Positions 23,901 to 35,524 of a stretch of DNA of 64,000 bases are shown here, one piece after another. A program made the translations under genes and the position numbers. The notes below the pieces were generated by a model. It saw nothing but the letters and a program-made list of their open reading frames with translations, ran no database searches and was not told the origin of the DNA. The DNA is from Nymphaea colorata (Eukaryota > Streptophyta > Magnoliopsida > Nymphaeales > Nymphaeaceae), in assembly GCF_008831285.2 (NCBI RefSeq), contig NC_045150.1, positions 13,127,868 to 13,191,867 of the forward strand. The letters run 5' to 3'. Numbering within the stretch: position 1 is the first letter of the stretch; every line of letters begins with the position of its first letter.

Positions 23901-24657
23901 ATTGATTCTTCTATACCATCATTGGAAAGGCATCTTTATTTAGCAAGTTCTGGTTGGTACTTTGTTCATCCACAGAGAACGTGTCGTTCCTGTTCTTCTG
24001 CACATCGTTGCCAGTGTCGACCTTCGTTGACCTTCATACTGCTCAGAAGACACCCCCTGCTCGTTGCGGTTCCAGGGAGCCCATCCTTGATCAGATCCGT
24101 CGCCTGAGTCAGCCGGAATCTCTTACTTTCCGGCCGCCTCTCCTGCAGCTTCCTTCAGCACGTGAAACAGGGGAAACCGTCGTCCACTCTTCACTTCAAA
24201 AATCTGGCGCTATCTCCACGGTTGTCCTTCCACCTTGAGCTTTCAAAGAAACCATCGCCAGGAAGTCCTCTTTCCAAGGACCAGTGCTCGACCGGATCTG
24301 TGGTCTGAGCCGGCCAGAATCGCCTGTTTTCCGGCCGCCACTCCTACAGTTTTCCTTCAGAGCATGAAACAGGGAAAACCATCATCCGACCTCCACTTCA
24401 AAATTCCAGCGCTGTCTCTACGCTCGTCCGTTCACCTCGAGCTTGCACAGGTATCATCACCAGGGATTCTCTTTCCATCGGACCGGTGCTCGACAAGATC
24501 CGTCGCCTGAGCAGGCCGGAATCTCCTGTTTTCTGGCCGCCTGCCCTGCAGTTTTTCAACCGCCTATCTGTGGCTCCCCTGCTTGCAGCACTCTGTTTTC
24601 GGCGTTATATTGAGGAGATATTGCTGAATAACGACTCTCGGTGGCGTCTGAGTCTCC

Positions 24658-25157
24658 ATGGCAGCAGCAAATCCTTCCTCGTTGTTATCAAATACAGGTT
24701 TCATCTCGCTTTCATCTCAGTCGATGTTTCAATGGAATGCCTTTTCTAGTCTTGTTTCAGTCAAACTAGATAGTTCCAACTATTTATTATGGAGATCGCA
24801 AATAGAATCTGTCATGTTCAGCCAAGATTTGATTAAATTTGTGGATGGTTCTTGTCCTGCTCCAAAACAATTTATTGAAGAAGGAGCAAACAATGTTGTT
24901 AACCCTGAGTTTATTGTTTGGAAGCGAGCAGATCAGTTAGCCTTGAGCTGGATCAAGGCTACTGTAGACAACTCTGTTTTAGGACAAATCATTAGATCCC
25001 CCACTTCTAAAGATGCATGAATCCAATTGGAAAAATCTTATGCTTCACAATCTAGTATGTGGATTTTACAGCTGAAACGAGATCTTCAAGACGTGCGGAA
25101 GGGAGATCTCCCCATGGTAGAATACTTGAATAAAGTCAGATTTCTTGCTGATGCTCT
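24658..25157 (+). pseudogene. Copia gag N-terminal fragment (UBN2 type), opposite to pol
   Basis: Starts MAAANPSSLLSNTGF and has the signature LDSSNYLLWRSQIE of copia gag, then WKRADQLALSWI. A TGA at 25,018-25,020 interrupts the frame. The same frame then continues (LQLKRDLQDVRKGDLP, EYLNKVRFLADAL) to 25,157, where it is cut by the junction with the primer-binding-site complement. It lies on the opposite strand from the pol frame of the same element, because of the internal inversion. The zinc knuckle and the rest of gag are missing. Confidence 0.85.
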
Positions 25158-25164
25158 GATACCA
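25153..25164 (-). other. Primer-binding site adjoining the 5' LTR
   Basis: TGGTATCAGAGC on the minus strand, immediately inside the right-hand LTR. The next bases belong to reversed gag rather than the usual leader. Confidence 0.9.
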
Positions 25165-25439
25165 TGTTAAAACTTGGAAGAAGAAGGGAGAACAATTTTT
25201 TAACGTGGTTCAGCCTTATGCTTACATCCACGACTCTGCAACTTCTCTCACTTTTGAGAGATGCAGGTTCCACTATTTAATCATGTGGGATTACATTTGA
25301 ATAGATACAATTGCCTACGTAATAGCTGATTTTCAGCTTTGGATTTGGCAAACATATATTTTCTTTCTTTATCTTGTTCATCACTGTTTTTGTCAAGTTT
25401 ATCACGAGAGATTTGATTGTGATTTCCTTTCATCTAACA
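25165..25439 (-). repeat. 5' LTR (right) of the first copia element
   Basis: 275 bp, TGTTAAAACTTGGAAG...CATCTAACA on plus, followed by the target duplication GTGCA. Confidence 0.95.
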
Positions 25440-25458
25440 GTGCAGCCCTATTCCCCGC

Positions 25459-25740
25459 CAATCAAGTGGGGCATATGCTCGTTGCCCAATTGCCACCAAA
25501 GAAAATTTGCCATAACTGAATTTAACCTTTGCATAATGCACTGTGGTAACTTGTACATTCTAAACCAACAGTTAGGAGCTTCCCAATAACATGCTTTAGA
25601 AGGCTTTTGGCCGGCGGCATATGACAGGCAGTTGGCCTTCCAACTCCCAAGTTTGCCCTTGACTTTCTCTTCTGGAGGCATGCCTAGGCCCTCATCCAAC
25701 TTGCCATTAAAGAGGGTAATCCCAGGTAAGTCAAAGGAAT
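25459..25740. other. Unassigned DNA right of the hAT element
   Basis: Contains no supported gene. A short palindrome-like CAGTTGGCC/GGCCTTCCAAC area lies near 25,630, but nothing further was identified. Confidence 0.4.
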
Positions 25741-26120
25741 GTGCTTCACCTTGAATGGAATGAGTGTGGACTTTGGTGAGTAAATCGTGATTTCAACCTT
25801 CAACTCTGATTTGTTTATGATAGATTGGGGATGCAACACATCTTTCTTTTTTGTTCAGCGAAAAATTATGAGGTCATATGTGGACACTACTCTTCGAAGT
25901 GGAAGGGACATAGCACCCTATTCCCGTAGTCTTGGATAGAGATTAGATTTATGACCCTTTCTTGCTTCAACTTTTTTGTTAGCATTCTTAATAACCACTA
26001 TGAACAAGTAAAGTGATGGTAGATCACCATGACAAAGACCTCTTTGGCAATTGAAGAATTTGCTTTCTCTACGATCAATGACCCCCTTGAGAAGCGATGG
26101 AGATGTCGGCATTATTGCCT
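25741..26120 (-). mobile_element. LINE reverse-transcriptase remnant
   Basis: On the minus strand the stretch SLLKGVIDRRESKFF followed by RGLCHGDLPSLYLFIVV matches the LINE RT pattern '...RGLRQGDPLSPYLF'. Adjacent sequence is colinear with the end of the right arm (48,380-48,700), which has the same motif. This places the fragment in the old duplicated unit. No endonuclease or intact frame was found. Confidence 0.65.
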
Positions 26121-28580
26121 ACATCCACGAGGAAGGAGACGAGCTTCATTATGTGATAGATGCTGCTCCATGTTACATTCCCTTGCTCTGTTACATTCAC
26201 GTTTTAAAGACAAGGGTGAAGGCTCAGAGATAAGGATAACAATTACCTAGCCAATCGAGAATAATTCAAGATGGCAACATATCCTACTGATCTCGGTAAC
26301 AGGATCTGCTGCCTAACAGATTTTACAGAGTGAAAAAGACATGCGTGCTACTACACCTCCTTCCATAATAAGTGAACAATCTCCCCCTCAAGTTAGGTGG
26401 ACAGATGTTTATCGGTCCCAACTTGTGAATTATAAATTGATGTTTCTCCTTTGCCAAACTTTTGGTAAATATTCATTTGATCTTCTTCTAATAGTTCTAG
26501 ACCAAACTAGAACTGAATTTTTGGATTTTAATTTTGGTTTCTGGACCTCTTCTGGTTTCTGGATTTTTTCTAGGAACTAGAACTGAATCTGAAATGTGTA
26601 TGTTCTTATTGGAATGAAGAAATAAGAACGCACTACATGCTCTCATAATTGATGGCACAAGCCTCATTGAAGTCATGTGCTTTGTATGCTGTTTCCTATC
26701 CTTTATAGTTTTTTGATATGGCAGCCTTTCTTTTAAATTTGTAATCTTATATATTTTGTTTACAGGTACACATGAAATTGCACTGTTGAACATGAAAGGA
26801 TACTCTGTTGCAGCATGCTTAGAGATAGGGTTTTACTTTCGCTATCTTTTTTATATTTTTTAATATTTTAATGTTAGTCTCATGTACTTATGTGGCACAG
26901 TTTGCTATAATCTCTTTACAAAAAATAGTCTTTAGTGGTATTTTCACTTTCTTTGAATATTCAAACTTTTACCTTATGTTTGTTATTAATGGTGGGGGAA
27001 AGCACAATATCAGATGGAGGCCGTTGTTAATAGCTAAAGGCTGGATTGCTTTGCAGCTCAGGTGTGCATACTGTATTCTTGATAATTGTTTTTTGTATAT
27101 GGTTTTCAAGCATCAAAATAGGATTCTCGATCTTAAACTTCGCATGAAGCTGAACTGAAAACTATTGCTCCCGATTTTGACTTACACTTGTCTCCTAGTG
27201 TTTTAAACTATTTTTTATAAATATAATCTTATAGGTGAATAAAAGATGTGAGAAAAAGAAATTAGGAATAAGGGTAAAGAAAAAAGAAATTGATGTTTAA
27301 ATAGGATTTTAAAAAGCTAAAACTATAAACCTTGAAGACAGCTTTATGAAATTTCACGTGTTTTATTGTCATGGTTTATGTTTTTTTTTTCCATTTGTTA
27401 TCATCTGCAACTTTTTGATATATCAGCCTTTCTTTTGCATTTGTAATCTTTATTTTGTTTACAGGTACACATTAAATTTCACTGTTGAACACGGAAGGAT
27501 ACAATCTTGCAGCATGCTTTACCTTTACGCCTCGAGGTGTTTAAAGGGTGAAATGCCTTTAGGCATGTGAATTTCCTGAGAACAATACTTCCCATGAATT
27601 TGAAAGAGAAACTGTCTCAAATACATGTCAACTCTTGAGAAGCCATTTCCCAATATTCCAATGGTTGCCTCTCAAGGTATCACAGTAGGTCACTCGGAAG
27701 AGCCAAACATGTAATTGTCAAAGCATGTTTGGCATCTAATTTTGTTCTCATTGCTTGATACCGTTGACTGTTCTTCATTTGTTCTTATTAATATTTGATC
27801 AACTGAATTCTTTGTCAAAATTAGATATCATTTATGGGAGCACGCTTTTGTTCAATGGAAAGCCTTAGTTAGAGCTTCAAATGTACTTGGGATCAGATTC
27901 AAATTTGATAGATTGGTTATCAGATTTTGTTTAGGTTTAGACATCTGCATTTAAATCACTGTTCGTTTGGATCTGAAATGTGTATGTTTTTTTTTTCTTT
28001 ATCACTCCTTATCTGATCCAGCATGTTACCTGTCACCTTTTGTCACTGCCTGTAAGAGAATTGATGAAGTTCATTTTTTTACCTAGTCAACGCATTTGGT
28101 TTTTCAAGCACCCTTCTCTTTAGAGAGAGAAGAGTTTCTACCTCCAATGAGATATGTCATTTGATGTCAAGATCATTTCTAAAAAAAGAACTTTTCCATC
28201 TTGCTTAAAAACATTTTAAATGCATTTTTCACACAATGATATGCCTTCATTTTATTTTTAGTACCTCCTCGAGTACTAGGAGAAAATTTCAAATTTTTGT
28301 CGTCAATCAATGGAAGAGGAAAACTTGAAAAATCTTGAGTATGAACAATGAGGAAAAATCCTATGAAGCTGAGAAAGTCAAGAATATGAGATGCTATTGA
28401 CTCTGCTAATTAAGCATCTGCAAGGATTTAGCAAGAAAATACTCTAAGAGAGAAGCCACAATGCTCTGTAAAATCTTGACAGGTAGCAAAATGAGAGTTG
28501 AGAGATGGGCTCGGGGCTTGTGTAGTTGTTCTTCTAGGTCGGTAATCAAGAGTACTGGGTAGGCATATAGGTGATTTATG
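26121..28580. other. AT-rich unassigned DNA with a dispersed duplication
   Basis: No gene recognised. Blocks at about 26,690-26,830 and 27,395-27,520 are paralogous (both read TGTAATCTT..ATTTTGTTTACAG, then GTACACAT, CACTGTTGAACA, GCAGCATGCTT). Each copy includes a TTTACAG|GTACAC acceptor-like site. A short open stretch at 26,085-26,230 (GDVGIIAYIHEEGDELHYV) looks coding-like but is unrecognised. Confidence 0.5.
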
Positions 28581-28584
28581 TCTA

Positions 28585-28745
28585 TGCTGCGAAGATTACT
28601 GAGTTATAAACTTTTGGATCATTGAAAGCCCGTAAGGTGAAGCGGGTTGGATTCGTGACAAAACTACATATAACCACCAAAGTGGTGGAGCTTCGTAGTA
28701 GCCTTTGGGGTGGTGAGGTATTCCCTCAAAGGTGAAGGTCGGCCT
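28585..28745 (-). mobile_element. Dispersed LTR-like fragment
   Basis: The reverse complement (CCTCACCACCCCAAAGGCTAC, then CTCCACCACTTTGGTGGTT) matches 58,640-58,790 (CTCACCACCCCAAAAGCTAC, TTCCACCGCTTTGGTGGTTT). Two copies of the same interspersed repeat, probably from Ty3/gypsy LTRs. Confidence 0.5.
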
Positions 28746-28784
28746 GAAAAATGAAATCGAAAGGCAAAAAGCCAAATGCAAAAA

Positions 28785-29291
28785 AATGAATGAAACAAAG
28801 GAAAAAGAAGAAGAAAAAAACAAACAAAATGTTTCTTTCAAGGAATGAAAGGCATGATGGCTGAACTTGCAGAAATTGAATGCGACAATCTTTTGCAGAT
28901 GTGTAATTTTGGAGTCGAGTCTACTCCTCTTTTTGATTTCCTAAGATGTTGAGGACCATTCCTTTATGTTCATATTTTGGAAATTGAGAGAGATCCCTTC
29001 TAGAGATTCAACAACATTGATGTAAATGGATCCTGATAATGAATGAAACAAAGGAAAAAGAAGAAGAAAAAAACAAACAAAATGTTTCTTTCAAGGAATG
29101 AAAGGCATGATGGCTGAACTTGCAGAAATTGAATGCGACAATCTTTTGCAGATGTGTAATTTTGGAGTCGAGTCTACTCCTCTTTTTGATTTCCTAAGAT
29201 GTTGAGGACCATTCCTTTATGTTCATATTTTGGAAATTGAGAGAGATCCCTTCTAGAGATTCAACAACATTGATGTGAAATGGATCCTGAT
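28785..29291. repeat. Near-perfect tandem duplication, period 253 bp
   Basis: Units 28,785-29,037 and 29,038-29,291 are identical by eye except for a one-base insertion near the end (GATGTAAATGG versus GATGTGAAATGG). Either very recent or an assembly artefact. Confidence 0.95.
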
Positions 29292-29876
29292 GCTTGTACA
29301 GTACTACGAGTAAATGAAAGGCATATTATTTACACAACACGAGCACTCAAGCTTATGAGTTGATGGATGATTTATGAACTATTTCAAACTAAAAGTTTGA
29401 CATATCTTGTGATAATTCTTGGTTTTCTGAGTGTAGGAGACACTAACCCAATCCCCCTTTAGTCTTGTAATATACTGCCCCTTTCATTACCAAGCTACTA
29501 GTACGTTAATTGAATACACAAAACCTTTCATATACCCAAGTTGAGTGTGATGCCCATCATCTCCTCTATCTTAAGAGAGACATGCCTTTCAAGATAGAAG
29601 ATTGAACCAGAATCATCATTTCATCTTAATTGTCTTAGTTGCTTGGTTTTCATTTCATTGTTATTGTGGACCAACTATCCCTATGGCCAAATAGGCTTGA
29701 AAAAGTCAGCCCATGACAATTTGGTTATTTTGATAAGTATAATCTGATCAAGTTCATGGGTGTGTTGGTTGTGTCACATTCTGGTATAGTCTTTGAATTA
29801 CATATCATACATTGCTTAGGTTTGTAGGTTGCTAGACTGAATATCTATGAATATCTATGAGAACCACTTTGCGTCT

Positions 29877-30040
29877 CACATCCAACTTTCGTTATGATAC
29901 AATCATGTGTTTTGCTAACATGGGAGCCTACATTTTAAAAATATGCCAAGCTATTTTGTTCACATCCAACTCGGTTATGATACAATGGTGTGGTTGCTAA
30001 CATGGAAGCCTACATTTTAAAAATATGCCAAGCTTTGTCT
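29877..30040. repeat. Tandem duplication, period about 84 bp
   Basis: CACATCCAACT..CGTTATGATACAAT through CTACATTTTAAAAATATGCC occurs at 29,877 and again at 29,961, with some substitutions and indels. Just before it (29,840) there is a 12-bp tandem repeat, AATATCTATG(A). Confidence 0.85.
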
Positions 30041-30416
30041 CTAGAGTGCTAGAAAAGTTTTGGTTTCTTAGAATGCAGTTTTTCCAGCAGGAGAAGAAAC
30101 TGAACTACTGGTTGGTTTGAACAATGGAGGTAATTGTGGTTGTTATCTTTGCCTATGTTGGAAAGTTCATTAAGCATGTCATGTTTCTTTCGATCTCGAA
30201 AAGTGAGAGCATACCGTCTATTGGTTCCAGAATTTCTTTATCCATGCATCATTCTGCATCAGTAATTTGAAAAAGCAGTAAATTGAAAAAACCATCTTCA
30301 TTTTTTGTGCTCATTGTTTTTGTGATCAATGCTTAATTCTTAGACAACGGGGTTGAGTTGTTTCCAGTAGTATTTAATTAAGATACCCTGCCCATGCAAG
30401 GGATACGTCTCATATC

Positions 30417-33206
30417 TGCATTAGGAAGGTAACATGGCCTGCAACGTTTGCAAGCAGTCTGTATTCTATATTAATGCTATTAGATTGTTTCTTGCCTTGT
30501 TATGTTCAGTGCACGAAAGTTCCTTAGATATGTAAATGACCAATTGCTTGAGCAACTCATATAAATATCATCTTAGTTGTCCTTTTTTAACTGTTCCAAC
30601 AGAGGACAGAGTTGTATGAATTATGGTGAAGGTTTTGGGCAATTCTCAGTTTGACTTGCAACCGTTCCAACCATGTAAAGTTGTCTATGCACACATCTTG
30701 GCTGTGGTAGGAATGGTCCCAGAAGATTGAGGTCAGTTGTCTACTGTCACTAAGATTCCTATTCTGTACTACTTTTGGAGCATGTTTTTTGTAAATTTCT
30801 CATCTAGTAAAGAAAATGTACTCCAAGTCACAACACAAGACTTGGTAAATGCTCATAAGGGGTAAATGCTCGCTAGGGAGATAAAGAAGAGATTACTAAA
30901 CAAGAGATAACGATGCTGAAAATACTTAAATTTTATTGTAAGAATACCTGAAAGTATAAAGAAGATAGTTTTCAGTAGGGGATCAATTTCTGATATATGT
31001 ATAAAAGAGACCTTAAGTTCTAGCTGGTGGATAACCTAGTTGACTTTGGTCAAAGCCAGAAAATGAAAGGAATATATATACAAAAAAGTAGAAGTAGAAA
31101 ATATGTTCTTTTTTTTTTCCATTGGGTTGTAAAAGTTTCCTCTCTTTTATGTTCTATTTCGACCAATATGTGAATTTAAAACACACTGATCTTTATTTTT
31201 GAAGATTTTTTATGATTTTTTCACTATTTTTACTCATTTTTCTGAATTAAAAATTATTTCACAATACAATTATAACACATTATGGTACTTGAATCAATTG
31301 GCTCGACTTATACGTCATTATACACATTCTACAACACTGCTTATGAGTGCAAAAGATTCAGAAAACTCCCAAAAGTTTATAAAATTTTCAATCCAGTTCA
31401 AGGTCATTCATAAGTAGACCACACATTAATAAAATACAGTCTAAAGTTTAATAGTTAAATGTTTTTTGCACGCATCAACTCTTATAAATGTTGAAATTGA
31501 AAGAGATGAACTTTTCCAAAAAAAAAAATGACAAAAGGGTTGTTAGATTCAACTTTTATATTCAAATTTTAACTTTTCAACTTATATGTTCAAGTTGTGA
31601 TATGCTTATGTTTCTAACTATTTGTACCTCTTTAGATTATACACTTACACTTAACTCTTTTAGTATATTTGATACTTTGTAGTTGTAAAATTGAATTGTA
31701 AATAGTTATGTGTCGATCCAAGTCTGTTTTTTGGTACCTGGCAGGACGAATTTGCTGTGTCAACCCATTGACCCGGTTGACTGCTGATCCAAGTTCAATT
31801 CCCAAGTTTGCAAATTGTGTTGGCAGAGAAGGGGTAGTGTTGTTGTCCATGCTGGGCCTACTGCCTTCTCGCCCCTTAGGTTGCTGTTTTTCTTGTTTCT
31901 CGAATGCAGGACATAGGCCAGGCCATTTGATAATTTTCTAATATTCGCTCATATTGGGTTCCATCTTTCCCGACTTGGTTTTGTTTCCTTGAGGTGTTCT
32001 CCTTTGTCCATTTGTTTCTTGAAAAATTCCGTACAATATGATGGTTTAGGGCGGCAACCTAACAGTCATAGGGTTGCTTATGTAGTTATCCTACAATTCT
32101 TGCTTTCTTTTCTATATATTGATTGTTATGGATTGTTGTTATGTATCACTATTAGTCATATCATATCACTAGACAGTTAACAACTAGTATATATAATACT
32201 TGTTTTCCGTACAGTCATAAACCATTAAACAATTTAAGAGTGCCTAGGCATGCCCAAGTGTTGGCTAGGCACTAGGCACAACTTGTCACCCGAAAAAAGA
32301 GGTCCAAAATTTGGAGAGTTATAAAAAAGTCCACCGCTTGCAAAAGGGTAAAAAAAAAACTAGTTCAGCCATCAGCCTAAGCAGCTATAGAACCTCCATG
32401 ATATCGTTCTTTATTGTGAATGGACAGTTTTAGTTTTAATTGAGGTTGGTGACTGGTGTAGAGGCAATTGTCGAAGGCCCCTCACCACTGGCAATTATCT
32501 ATGGGGAGAGTGCGCGAGTGCGCGGCTGAATCTTTTCTCCTTCTATACTTGGCAATTGTCTATGGGGAGGGTGGGTGGCTCAATTTTTTTTCATTCCACA
32601 CTTGATTGCTATCCTCATAATTGAAACCATTTGCTAAAATAGCTGTTAATGCCGACTGTTATTACTTTCCCTTGCATTATACATTTAGGTATGTTATTGA
32701 AACCATCAACAAAGCTTTTGTCAGTGATTAGTAGTTTTTATCATTATCACATATTTCATTGACGGGTATTATACAGTGAGATATTTCTTGAGAGTACTAT
32801 GATAAAAATATATTTGTCAAAAAAATCTCAAGAAAGTCCCAGTAAATTAAAAAAAAAATTAATAACTTGTTAAATTGACAAAAATGGTGTTTTAGTAATT
32901 ATTGGAAATGAAAGTGAATAACATTTCAAATTTTAGAGCAAAAATGACATCAAGGTCAAGTAACAAAAGAGGCTTATTTTCTTTAATTAACTTTGTAGTT
33001 AATGTTTGCAGAAAACATGAAGAAAAGGTAAAATATGCAAACAATTGATTTACGATTGTTTACCGAAACACAGGAAAAAGACATGTTTCCTCCTTTTGTT
33101 TCTACTTTTTTTTTAATGACATGCTATTGTGACTATGGTATCATCTTTAATAGAATGAGATCTAATAAATGCATTTCTAGGAAAATTGCACATGTAACAG
33201 CCTCAC
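30417..33206. other. Distal part of the right arm, no gene recognised
   Basis: Mirror of 9,828-12,573. Contains the old TNL-upstream-like block (about 32,390-32,640), with an internal duplication of GGCAATT(A/G)TCTATGGGGAG at about 32,491 and 32,562, and non-coding AT-rich DNA. Confidence 0.5.
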
Positions 33207-33687
33207 TGTTAGAATGTATATGTCCCTATCTATACATATATCTATAGTATGTATATTACATATATTAGTATGCTAATATATGTCTTATATATATATATAT
33301 TTATGTGTATAGTTTAGGGTCCTTAGGTCGTGTTTGTAATTTTATCTTTCTTTTTGTACTTTTTCCTTTCTTTTATTTTTTACGTTGGACCAGCCTCCAA
33401 CGGCTAGATTTTCTAGCCGTTGGAGATGGCCCAACAGTCAGACTTCTCTTCCTTTTCTTGTATTATAAATAAGGGACCTTTGTCCCTTGTTTTGCTTAAG
33501 GTTGTTAGGCCTCTTTGTGCATTCCTCTCTTGAGTTTAATATAATCTTCTCAAGTTCAAGGCTTGGTTTTGTATAACTTATTGAAGTTGCTGGAATTATT
33601 GAAGTTGCTGGAATCTTCAAGAAGTTGCTGGAATCTTCAAGAGAAACGTTGAAGCATTTGTATTTTCAAGATTGGGATTGATTTACA
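33207..33687 (+). mobile_element. Solo copia LTR, right-arm copy
   Basis: 481 bp, TGTTAGAATG...GATTTACA, the mirror of 9,339-9,827. It includes the hairpin GGCTAGATTTTCTAGCC and a TATAAATA-like box (about 33,465-33,472) that could be the LTR promoter. No internal region is present. Confidence 0.8.
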
Positions 33688-35524
33688 CACACCACCTCCT
33701 TTTATAATGAAACATTTGGGTCCATAGTAAGCAAAAGCACCAGCGTGGTTTTCAAACAATTTGTGATGATATTTGAGTAAAGAAGTCGTAAGAAGTACAA
33801 ATTGAAAGAACTTGGTGATTCTCACCAGGGAGAAATCAGAATTGGATGATTTAGAACTTTGAAAATGGTTTGTGTATATATGGTTTTGGGATTTTAGTGA
33901 GTTTTTCCAATTGTTTCAAATTGATTTGAAAATCTGATCAGTAGGAAGGTTATAAAAGAACAACAAATAATAATACTATAGATTAAATTGGTAACATGAA
34001 AACCATAATAAAATTATAGATTAAATTGATACATAAAAACTGATCAATTTTTCAAAGAATTCTTTCTAAGAGGCTTATTTTCTTTAATTAACCTTAAAGT
34101 TAGTGTTTGCAGAAAACATGAAGAAAAGGTGAAAATTGCAAACAATTCATTTAGAATTGAGCTCGGCTTGTTGACACATCCAACATGAGTAGTTTCTTTC
34201 AAAATAAAAAAATCCATTCATTGAAAGCTTACATGGTTGACAAAGCTTTTGCCAATGATTTTTGGTAGTTTTTACTGACAGATCTAACGATGGACAAAAG
34301 GTCATAAAGAAAACGGGGGTGGAAGAAACCATACTAGGACCCGACCTGGTTTGGGTTTTGTTACTTGAGGCCACGCAACCTTCCCCCATCCTCTCTTGCC
34401 TCCTCCGCCCCTTTATTCCTCCTCTTCCTCTGCTCATTGCTTTACCTCTACAAGGAAGCCCTTCCGCCGAGCAGCCCTACTCCATGCGACATCCAGAGTT
34501 TGGCAGCTGTTGGGCAATGCCTGGAAGATCAGACTCCTCCTTGGTATGGCAGCAGATGCTAGGTTGGGGGCGCTGGGTTGTCTTGACCTGGTTAGGGTAG
34601 ATTTGGGGATTTCTAGTTTCATGCCCAAGTCTCGCAGCTTCTGGCTACAACTCAAGTCAAGCTTGTTCTTTTATAGGATGATGTTGGCACATTATTTCTT
34701 CTTGATTTCGTAGGTCATAGCATGGAGCTGCCGCAGTTGTGTCATATCTATCTCTCTCTCCCTCTCTTTCTTCTTTATCACATTTAATCTTCTTTATTGC
34801 ATTTAATGTGCTTCTTTATTATATTTAATGTTGTTCTTTACATTTAATCTTGCTCATTACACTCACTTACTTTTAATAGAAGGTGCATTAATTTAAAATA
34901 AAATGTCGATGCAGAACAAAACGCAAAAATTGACTTTCTAGCAGTTTAATATGCGTATAATACATGTATTTTTTTATTTGACATTTTTTTTTATAAAAGA
35001 TGCATATTTTTCCTGGTTTTTTTCGACAGACAAGATTTTGGCATAATAATCGTGATATTTTCGAATTTATGAGATATTTGTGACAATGGTCTTGGTCCTT
35101 TTATCTATGGTTTTGACAATGGACAATATGCAATATTGTCGTAAAGTCTAGTTCGTATAAACAAACTTTTCCTTAACATTCATTTAGTTAGCGGCAACCC
35201 GGGGTAATAAATCAACCATCAGGTCTTGATAAAATGAGTAGAATGTCCTTGTTAAAGTGATAAAATGAAAAAAGAAGGCAAGATGTGGACCACCTCCATG
35301 ATGTCGTTTTCTTTGCTTTGGAGGCCTTGACTTAATTGAGGTAGGTGGCTGGTGCGGAGGTAATCATAGAAGGTCCTTACCATTGGCAATGTTCTAAGGG
35401 GGAGGGCGGCTCGTATTTCCACATTCGGCCACACCCGATGTTCTCTTTCTGTTTTTGATCAGTTGTGGCACGCTTTCTCATTGTTTCTTTGGGAACATTC
35501 TAATCTATTTCCCAATCGGACACA
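33688..35524. other. 5' flank of TNL copy R
   Basis: Mirror of 7,503-9,338. The block at 34,070-34,260 is paralogous to 32,690-33,060 (GTTTGCAGAAAACATGAAGA, ACAAAGCTTTTG..A), with the sub-blocks in a different order. W-box-like TTGACT at 35,327-35,332. Several overlapping ORFs at 34,260-34,713 match no known family. Confidence 0.5.

Larger units (their letters stand above)
23866..25164 (+). other. Inverted internal segment of the first copia element
   Basis: Read on plus: 22 bp identical to an LTR end (CTTCTTCTTCCAAGTTTTAACA; 23,866-23,887), primer-binding site TGGTATCAGAGCC (23,888-23,900), a GC-rich leader to 24,657, gag from 24,658, then an abrupt switch at GCTCTGAT to the complement of the primer-binding site (25,153-25,164) and the LTR. 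Pol to the left is on the minus strand. The two ends are inverted copies of about 34 bp. Confidence 0.9.
20513..25439 (-). mobile_element. Copia LTR retrotransposon with inverted internal segment
   Basis: 4,927 bp with LTRs at 20,513-20,788 and 25,165-25,439 (TGTT...AACA ends) and a perfect 5-bp target duplication GTGCA (20,508-20,512 and 25,440-25,444). The LTRs differ by about four substitutions and one base of length by eye (about 1.5%). Coding direction is minus. From 23,866 to 25,164 the internal sequence is reversed: it runs on the plus strand as a 22-bp LTR end, primer-binding site, leader and start of gag, and a second primer-binding-site copy abuts the right LTR. The gag remainder and the start of the protease region are missing. 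The element cannot be autonomous, but its integrase and reverse transcriptase frame is intact. Confidence 0.92.
19334..25450. mobile_element. Non-autonomous hAT element split by a copia insertion
   Basis: Terminal inverted repeats begin TAGGGCTGCACA at the left (19,334) and, read inward from 25,450, TAGGGCTGCAC. Perfect 8-bp target duplication TTCCCCGC at 19,326-19,333 and 25,451-25,458. Subterminal regions (19,345-19,500 and 20,335-20,507) are packed with GCTCGA / GAGTCGAG motifs in opposite orientation, typical of transposase-binding clusters. Without the nested copia element and its 5-bp duplication the hAT element is about 1,185 bp, with no transposase frame. The copia element sits only about 11 bp from the right end, inside the terminal repeat. 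Confidence 0.9.

Noticed and set aside
31700-31870. B-box-like GTTCAATTCC and possible tRNA-derived SINE (also mirrored at 11,150-11,290)
   Set aside because: No convincing A box at the right spacing, no cloverleaf, and no tail or target duplication.
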